This document shows positions 56,915-64,000 of a stretch of DNA of 64,000 bases, piece after piece. How positions within the stretch are numbered: the first letter of the stretch is position 1; each line of letters opens with the position of its first letter. The translations under genes were made by a program, and so were the position numbers. The notes under the pieces were generated by a model, which saw only the letters and a list, made by a program, of their open reading frames with translations, had not been told where the DNA came from and made no database searches. Source of the DNA: Brachynemurus nebulosus (Eukaryota > Arthropoda > Insecta > Neuroptera > Myrmeleontidae); the NCBI GenBank assembly GCA_035578155.1, contig JAPWDM010000022.1, positions 5,767,076 to 5,831,075 of the forward strand. Direction: 5' to 3'.

Positions 56915-57045
56915 GAAAAAATTTTGTTGGGTTCAGTTAATTAGAAAAAATATTGTTGGGTTCAGTTAGGTTAGACCAAATTTCCTAGGTTCGGTTAGGT
57001 TAGATCATGTTCCGTTAGGTTCATTTAGGTTAGAAAAAATTTTCG
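56915..57045 (+). repeat. TTAGG-type repeats, right part
   Basis: Degenerate 'ggttcagttaggttag', 'ggttcggttaggttag' and 'gttaggttcatttaggttag' units continue the left block. The LINE inserted into this array. Confidence 0.75.
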
Positions 57046-57169
57046 TTCACATTACTCCACCCACCGCCGGAGGCTTCTAGAACGGCCCCACTTGAACTAC
57101 CTCCTCCCGGGGTCGCTCAAAAAATCGGGAGGTGGGGAGGTGGGCTTAGGACTCATATTTCTACTACTA

Positions 57170-58450
57170 ATGGTTATGAAAATTTGGTTTTTAAGGTTGT
57201 ATGAAAAATCCCCACAAGAAATTTGCTCACACGAAATCTCCTCACACGAAAACTCCTCGCAGTGATAAATGCTTACTCCCAAATAATGAAAACGAATTCG
57301 ATGAAATTTGGTACAAGATACTATTTTTTTACTATCGATATACATCGAATTATTTTATCCCGATTGACCTTTCCTGTGGGATACAAAACCAATTACATAA
57401 TCACATCGAAATGACTGAACCAAATTCGATAAAATTTGCTACACAGATAATATTTATCCGGAATTAACACATAGAATTATTTTATCCCGATTGACGTTTC
57501 CTGTGGGATGCAAAACCAGTTACATAACCACATCGAAATGACTGAACCAAATTCGATGAAATTTGGTACACAGATAATATGCAATCGTAGTAAATAGCTT
57601 CTGTAGATATATCAAATTTCATGGAATTTAGTTCAATTATTTCGCTGTAATTAACTAACAGGTTCCCACAGGACCCTACACCTAGGATAAGATTAACCTA
57701 TGTGTTGATTCAAGATAAATCATATCTGTGTACTAAATTCCATCGCATTCGGTTTAGCTACTTGGACGTGATTATGTAATCGGTATTGTATCCCCCAGGA
57801 AATTTTAATCTGGATAAAACTATCCTATGTGTTATTAAAATTATTGCTGTATGTGTTGAAGGGCAATTAGTGTCTGTATCCTAAATTTTATCTAATTCGA
57901 TTTAGTTATTTCGATGTGATTATGCAACTGGTTTTGTATCCCTGGTTTTGCATCCCACGGGAAACTTCAGTTGGGATAAAATAATTCTGTGTGTCAATTC
58001 CGGGTAAATAGTATCTGTGTACCAAATTTCATCGAATTTGTTTCAGTCATTTCAATGTGATTATGTAACTGGTTTTGCATCCCACGGGAAACGTCAATCG
58101 GGATAAAATAATTCTATGTATTAATTCCGAGTAAATAGTCTCTGTGTAGTAAATTTTATCGAATTTGGTTCAGTCATTTCGATGTGATTATTTAATTGGT
58201 TTTCGTTCCCACAGGAAACGTTAATCGGGATAAAATAATTCGATGTGTTAATTCCGGGTAAATAGTATCTTGTACCAAATTTATCGAATTCGTTTTCATT
58301 ATTTGGGAATGATTGTGCAAGTGGTTTTGTAACCCTCAGGAACTGGGAGCCGGGATAAAGTTTATCCTGTGTGTTAATTCCGGGTATAAAGAGTCTGTAT
58401 ATAATATTTTATCAAACTCGATTCAGCCGTGATTGATCAACAAACATTCA
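57170..58450. repeat. Fold-back array of ~127-bp units
   Basis: Two forward units (cacatcgaaatgactgaac at about 57401 and 57530) are followed, after a turn near 57600-57650, by five or so inverted units (ttcagtcatttc.atgtgatta at about 58042 and 58169, with diverged ones near 57748, 57900, 58293 and 58418). The start (57173-57240, 'ggttgtatgaaaaatccccac') reappears inverted at 61432-61496. The open frames 57201-57467 and 57097-57345 are repeat artefacts. Confidence 0.75.
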
Positions 58451-58732
58451 AGCATACAAACTTTCACATTGTACTAAGACCAAGATTTCTATACCAGATT
58501 TGATTCAATAAATTGGTACAATTGTTTTGTCATTAGTGACCCACTGGGAACTCTTCATCAGAATAAAATTATAATTCGTGTAAATCTAAATCATATATAG
58601 GTACTATCTTTATTACAAAATTTAATTAGTGTCGATTCAGCCAATCTGGTCTCATTATAATAAATTTGTATTTTCTCCTACGGGAATATTCCACCGGGAA
58701 ATAATGAGATCGATAATTTAGTCTGAATTCTA
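58451..58732. other. Non-coding, degenerate array tail
   Basis: Faint continuation of the fold-back units ('ggaaatattccaccggg'), no gene. Confidence 0.35.
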
Positions 58733-59540
58733 AGGGCCAATATTATAAAGCAAAAGATAACGGTCTGTTAGCTAACAGACTGATAAAACTAACAAACTGT
58801 TAAACTAAAACTGGATATTATTAAACTAACTGTTCAGTTTAGAGACTGACGATATTAACAATAAAATAAAAAATAAAAAATAAAAGAATTGTCAAAAATT
58901 CTGTAGGTACCTCCTGCTAATCGAGCAACTACATCCCTAATGTGCAACTGAACGTCGCAAACTATTTGAATGTTACCAAACCTTTTCTATTTCTAAACAC
59001 TTCAGCACGATTTTCACCTGGTTAATTAATTTTAATATAGGTAGAATCCGATGCACCACATACATTTGAAAATTGTGCAGTATTATAAAAATGTGCACAG
59101 ACGTTACGTTTTCCCTGACTTGTAGTTATACATTACATTAAAGTCATTTGTAATAACTTGCTGAAACGACCTAGTAGCATAAAATCTTAATGTTATCAGC
59201 AACTGATTTATTGTTGAAATTGGGCACTTTCGGAAAGTTGTCGATTTTATGTTATTTTCTGTTTTTTCTAAAACATACATTGTCACTTCTTTAGCCAATC
59301 GAAATCGAAGTTTAAATTCTGCACCACTTAACGTCTCAAATGGATTTGCACGATTGCGAAAAATTCTAGGCAATTGTATCCTAATTTAACTCGCAATCGT
59401 ATCCTAATCAGAAACTGAATATACCGATGGAATCTATGAAATTGAAAACATCTTATTAGTCTGTAACCTGTGACTTCAAAAGTTATTGACGTTAAAGTAG
59501 ACTTGTCAAAAAAGTAGTTGTCAAAAATAAAAATTTTCAT
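58733..59540 (-). mobile_element. PIF/Harbinger element remnant
   Basis: A TAA followed by gggccaatattataaagcaa at 58733 looks like a Harbinger left end. The minus strand carries transposase coding (59400-58880). Palindromic 'ctgttagctaacag' motifs lie near 58772-58800. The other end was not found. Confidence 0.6.
58880..59430 (-). pseudogene. Harbinger (HARBI1-like) transposase remnant
   Basis: The minus strand reads NPFETLSGAEFKLRFRLAKE, then ISTINQLLITLRFYATRSFQ (59370-59140), the classic 'RF.LSK....LL.ALRFYATGSFQ' region of HARBI1-type transposases. A TGA-type stop lies at 59104. Further on (59080-58880) come CASDSTYIKIN, with a position matching the first catalytic Asp, AEVFRNRKG, and in a shifted frame NIQIVCDVQLHIRDVVARLA, where the second Asp region is damaged. 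The last catalytic residue is missing. Confidence 0.75.
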
Positions 59541-59999
59541 TTAACATCCAGTTAAATATTTTTTATTACTCATGCGGGAGAAGTACTAACTTGGCGCACA
59601 CATTTCTGTACGCAAAATAGCTGTTTGCCCACTGTACTCTTCCCGCATACTTTCTTGCGTGTGGAAAGTAACCTTCCACACGCAAATTGACAATAAAACA
59701 CGCAAAATTTAATCAAAACACGCAAAGCCGCCTCTTAATTTTTCATTTAATAAATATTTCATAATTATTTCTATAGAAACCACCAACAAAGTAATTTAGA
59801 CGATAATTAATTCAGAAAAAAAGACGAACACTTAAAAATATTATTTTCAAAAGTAATAAAAATGTCAAAAATAGTGATAATACAAAAAAGTATGTGAAAT
59901 TCATAATAAAAATGTGCAACTCGTGCGGGATTGTCGATTGCCCCACTCAAGCGAATGAGCGCACGAACGTAGTGAATACTAATTGGTCATCAAATTAAA
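59541..59999. repeat. CACGCAAA motifs and a perfect 12-bp hairpin
   Basis: ttgcgtgtggaa and ttccacacgcaa (59653-59683) form a perfect 12-bp stem around a 7-base loop. cacgcaaa recurs at about 59677, 59698 and 59718. 'catgcgggagaagta' and 'ctcttcccgcata' form another inverted pair. Possibly a small palindromic element. Confidence 0.5.
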
Positions 60000-60760
60000 G
60001 CTTAATTAAGAAAAACTGAACAACATTCTAGAATGTTCTATTCGAGAACTAGTAAAAATATCGGAAAACTGATTTCACCATCGGACTTGTCCTCGAATGA
60101 AAGCCTAAATAACAAAAATTGAACAATATTCTAGAATGTTCTATTCGAGAATTAGCAGAAATATCAAAAAACCGATTTTATCACTCATCTAATTATTAAA
60201 TAAAACATCAAATAGCGGAATTTAACAAGAGTTAAGATATTTTATTTAAGGAAAATGTAAACATTATACTTTTTTGCAATTGTATACATTGGCGTAAATT
60301 TATAACTAAAACTTTTGTATAGCACCGCTATTTAACCTTTTTCGCCAAGGAGCAATCTACTGACGAAGTCGCTTTTTCAATATTTTTGTTAGTTTCCGAA
60401 TAGAATATTCGAGAACATTTCTCAAATTCCGTTATTTAGCATTTTCTTTGATGACCTACTGATGGTAAAGTTTATTTCTTGATACCTATTCTAGGTTTTG
60501 AATAGAATAATCTAGAACTTTTGTCAAATTCCGCTATTCAACCATTTCTTTAATGGCAAATCCTATAGTAAAGTTAGTTTTCCGATATCTTTCCTAGTTT
60601 CCGAATAGAATATTCTAAAACTATTATTAAATTCCACTGTTTGGTCTATTTTTCAATTGCTAACCAATAGTGAAGTCGGTTTTTTAATATTTTGACTGGT
60701 TTCTAAAAAGAGTTATTCTAAAATTGTTGTCAAATTTTACAGCTTATGCATTTTTCTAAT
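60000..60760. repeat. Fold-back array of ~102-bp units
   Basis: Two forward units ('attctagaatgttctattcg' at about 60025 and 60127) face four inverted units ('ccgaatagaatattc' at about 60397, 60500, 60602 and a diverged one near 60703), each with the linked '.cttcactat.ggt' theme. The spacing is 101-103 bp. Confidence 0.75.
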
Positions 60761-60999
60761 ATACTTACAACTACAATGTACAAGAGTTGTATATGTATGT
60801 ATTTAGCTGAAGACGTGTGTTCTTGTAAACATGCATTTAAGGAAGTGTATATGCGTGTGTATATCAATAATGAAATGCGTATGTGTTTGCATATTATGTT
60901 TCTGTACCCCCTTAAAAAAATTTTGCTGACGGCCCTGGTGATCCGATATAACGTACTTCCCCTTATTTTGTACCGGCCACTACGTTATATTGGAGTTCC

Positions 61000-61002
<3 letters not shown>

Positions 61003-61091
<89 letters not shown>
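61003..61091. repeat. (TA)n microsatellite
   Basis: A TA run that precedes a partial repeat A copy. The 129-codon frame 60746-61135 runs through it and is not a gene. Confidence 0.9.
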
Positions 61092-61092
<1 letters not shown>

Positions 61093-61430
61093 CCGCTACC
61101 TTTTAATATGTGTAGGGTCTCCCTATGGAAGTTAAGAGCTCAAATTTGGTAAATGGGGCTCATTCCGATGCACAACAATACTATCAAAGTGGGGTCAAAT
61201 TTTGGACCCGACCCAACCTTTAAGGGGTTGATGGGGGCGGAAAAGCAATAAAACTTTTCCAGACCGGTTGGAAATAATGTTTCGGTCAATTATCTACAAC
61301 ATATCCAAAATTCAGCTTCCTAGGATAATTTGGAGAGAGTAGAGGGGGAAAAAACGATTTTCGCTGGATCTAACACGCCCCCAGCCCCCCAGAATTAACA
61401 TAGAGGGTTGAAATTTGGTTGAGATTTCGT
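61092..61430 (+). repeat. Dispersed repeat A, partial copy
   Basis: It begins 'ttcccgctaccttttaata' after the (TA)n and follows repeat A to 'agagggttgaaatttggtt', where it is cut and joined to the inverted 57.2-kb repeat end (61432-61496). Confidence 0.75.
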
Positions 61431-61619
61431 GTGAGCAAATTTCTTGTGCGGATTTTTCATACAACCTTAAAAACCAAATCTTCATAACAATTTCAACATA
61501 TTTTTATAATAGAATCTTAACTTTTAGTTAAGTTACATAAAAATATTGAAAAATTTAAAAGGATAAAAGAATTTTTAGCAAAATAAGTCATAAAATTAAT
61601 TACGGTCTCTAAAAAGATG

Positions 61620-61748
61620 GATTTTTAGTCGAATTTTCTCCGAAAAATTAGACTTATACAGTCTATACGATAAGAGCTGCGAGAGGCGAGAGTAGGGGCG
61701 CTATCCGTTTTCGGACCCGTAGAACACGAATATGTAGAAAAAAAAATG

Positions 61749-61803
<55 letters not shown>

Positions 61804-63302
61804 CCCGCCACCTTTTAATTTGTGTAGGGCCCCCCTATGGAAGTTAAGAGATGAAATTTGGTAAATGGGGCTCATTTTTGAGGCACCTCATACTATCAAA
61901 GTGGGGTCAAATTTTGGGCAAATTTTTTTTCTGACCCGACCTTTAAGGGGGTGGTGGGGGGCGGAAAAGCAATAAAACTTTTCCAAACCGGTTTTAAATA
62001 ATGTTTCGGTCAATTATCTACAACATATCCAAAATGCAGCTTCCTAGGATGATATGCTGGGAGTAGAGGGGGGAAAAACGATTTTCGCTGGATCTAACAG
62101 GCCCCCAGCCCCCCAGAATTAACGTAGAGGGTTGAAATTTGGTGTGTTGATAAAGTTCGTACCTAGGTTGTGCTTTTTGGAGGTTTTAATATTTTACCCC
62201 CACCCCCCTCATTTTTAAGCTACAATTTCATGCATTTTCGACGTTTTCGAAGTTTGTACCACTCGCACAGGTCACCCGAATAAACCTAGAGGGCTGAAAT
62301 TTTGTATTCGGATTGAGTTAGTATCAAGGGGGTGCCTTTTGGGGGTCTTGACTTTTAACCCCTACCCCCAACATTTTTATACCCATAAGAACATGATTTT
62401 TCTTGTTTTTTAACAGTTTCGTTCGGGTCAAAATCTCCCCAAATAAACCTAGAGGGCTGAAATTTGGTGTACAGGTTAAGCTAATAGCCAGACACTGTTT
62501 TTTGGAGGTTTCAACTTTTAACACTTACCCCCACGATTTTTACGCCAATATTTCCTTAATTTTTTTGCTTGTTTTCTAACACGTCTAGAGACTCCATAAG
62601 GAAACCTAGAGGGCTTAAATTTTGTACGTGTATTCAGTTAGTATCCAGCTAGTACCTTGTAGGGAGTCCACATCACTTTTCCGCCCACTTCTCCCATTTT
62701 TACATCGGAATTGAATGCTATTGTTAAATGTGTTTTAAAAGCATTATGTTTATTCTAAATACAAGTAGGCGAATAGTAATTTTAAAAAATTTAAAAAAAA
62801 GTGAACTTACTTTTATGACAAATGAAATACATACATATTAAGTAATTTAAAAATGTTATTAAAGTCACTGTTTATTTATAAATTAGGAATTTTGGATTTT
62901 TAGTATTTATAAAATAGAAATTTTGGATTTTTTTGGAAAGAAAAAATATCTTTATAAAGGCCTTCCAGTTTACTATTTAAGGTCCTTTTTTAATATTTAA
63001 AACTAAAACATAAAGGCAATTAGCGGATAAACATGGGCAGGAATGTCCTCGTACGAATTGTGTTGGCTTTTCTTCTGCTACCTATTTTCGGCACAAAATT
63101 GAAATTTACTGAGATACAGCCCTTAAATACTTAAAACCTTTTTTTAAAGCCTCGATCAGCCGAACACTCATCACCAGTTTTGAAACCAACAAAATGACAA
63201 TTCGGTTGTAGACTTTCAATCACATTTCGCTTGTAGACATTCAATACCGAAGATGAAGGGGAAAATTCGACTACCGTGATGGGGCCCCGCTGCTCACGGC
63301 AT
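61620..63302 (+). repeat. Dispersed repeat A, complete copy
   Basis: Uninterrupted version of 4260-7802: left block, (TA)n (61752-61800), four ~165-bp units, spacer and right block ending 'ccccgctgctcacggc'. It provides the empty-site proof that 5604-7356 is an insertion. No gene inside. Confidence 0.85.
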
Positions 63303-63339
63303 TTTTTTTTATTACACTTTTAAAATGTGAAGCCACCAG

Positions 63340-63960
63340 AGACTATCAAACCAAAAAAACTAATGGGCCGATTTTAATGATTTTTTTAAAATGTTCGTCA
63401 TTACGGCGGATTTATGATAAAAAAATACTAGAACTCGATATCGATACTGGAAATGCTGGGAAAGGCTGGGAACTAAAAGGACGGCCGAACAGCACTGGAA
63501 CTTCATTTTCGGGCAAAGGGTAATTAAATAGAAGTCAAAATTTCCCTTTGCCCGAAAATGAGGTTGAGAAGTTGATCTGGCAATGTAAAAAAATTTTATA
63601 AAGGATTATTCGTAAAAATTTGTTGTTTTTTTAGTATTCATTGTATTTTTAGTAATGAAAAATCGAAAAAAGTGTTTTTAATTTTTTTTTTTTAAATTGT
63701 TAATTTTTTCATGTAGATTACGAGAAAAAATATAAAAAGTTGATATAACCACGTAAAAGATTTTTATGAGCGATTATACGTAAAAACTTAACATTTTTGT
63801 TAATTTGAAGCTATAAAACTATCAAAAATATTCATTTTTGCTTATTTCTTTGATTTTTATCATAAATCCGCCATAATGACGAGCATTTAAAAAAAAATCA
63901 CTAAAATTGGACCATTAGTTTTTTATTTATAGTAAAAAAACCAGGTGACTGTGAAAGTGT
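63340..63960. repeat. Fold-back hairpin repeat H, copy 2
   Basis: It shares 'ccgattttaatgattttt', 'ctggaaatgctgggaaag' and the hairpin core 'ttcgggcaaagggtaatt' / 'tttccctttgcccgaaaa' with 16043-16600, but its loop and right arm are longer. The window ends 40 bases later. Confidence 0.7.
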
Positions 63961-64000
63961 ATAATTACTAATAGACCAAGAGCCAATGGTATGAAAATCC

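Overview
The window is AT-rich eukaryotic DNA. It has spliced exons, LINEs, hAT, pogo, Harbinger and ISL2EU transposons, and TTAGG repeats (the common insect telomere unit), so it most probably comes from an insect or another arthropod. I cannot name the species. I see no bacterial-type operons, tRNA, rRNA or CRISPR. Almost everything is transposable-element or virus-derived DNA. The only convincing host gene is a CAMK-type Ser/Thr kinase resembling STK33, on the minus strand. Three exons are visible (35010-35250, 27679-27849, 24848-25218) with matching intron phases, and its introns are packed with transposons.

Layout. 1-4082: non-coding, with dispersed repeats. 4083-8246: a hAT element with perfect 8-bp target duplications, carrying a nest of later insertions (a repeat with a (TA)n core, then a 1.75-kb TIR element, then a pogo-type MITE). 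8330-9227: a second hAT with a transposase remnant and its own internal MITE. 9.7-16.6 kb: dispersed repeats, a large fold-back array of about 119-bp units with a THAP-exon MITE at its centre, and a fold-back hairpin family. 16.67-22.56 kb: a decayed ISL2EU-type transposon with a THAP/DDE transposase (+) facing a SWIM-YqaJ nuclease gene (-), broken by a pogo insertion whose removal would reopen the frame and by at least two other insertions. 23-35.3 kb: the kinase gene with MITEs, a truncated LTR retrotransposon with a Gag ORF, a hAT with satellite-like repeats, a pogo element and other small elements in its introns. 35.8-37.5 kb: MITEs. 37.5-42.5 kb: a broken Jockey-type LINE (-), interrupted by a Harbinger fragment and by an unrelated + strand transposon-like ORF.

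44686-54562 is the most notable block: a decayed double-stranded DNA virus-like element related to Polinton/Maverick/adintovirus elements, bounded by perfect 26-bp inverted repeats. It carries a zinc-finger/DNA-polymerase-B N-terminus, a charged protein, a packaging ATPase, a parvovirus-type phospholipase A2 fused to a hydrophobic capsid-associated protein, an adenain-like protease, a minor capsid candidate, a 53-residue ORF, a major capsid candidate and a conserved last gene. Most of the genes carry stops, frameshifts or deletions.

54.8-57.05 kb: a 5'-truncated R1-clade-like LINE sits inside TTAGG-type repeats with 14-bp target duplications; its 3' UTR has a series of GGCGAG...CTCGTC hairpins. 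57.2-60.8 kb: two more fold-back tandem arrays flank a Harbinger transposase remnant. 61-64 kb: further copies of the dispersed repeat families seen at 4-8 kb and 16 kb.

The genes do not form one pathway. The window records successive insertions: the ISL2EU transposase and YqaJ nuclease were partners in one transposon, and the capsid, protease, ATPase and polymerase genes were partners in one virus-like element. All calls come from reading the sequence and from recalled family features; no search was run.
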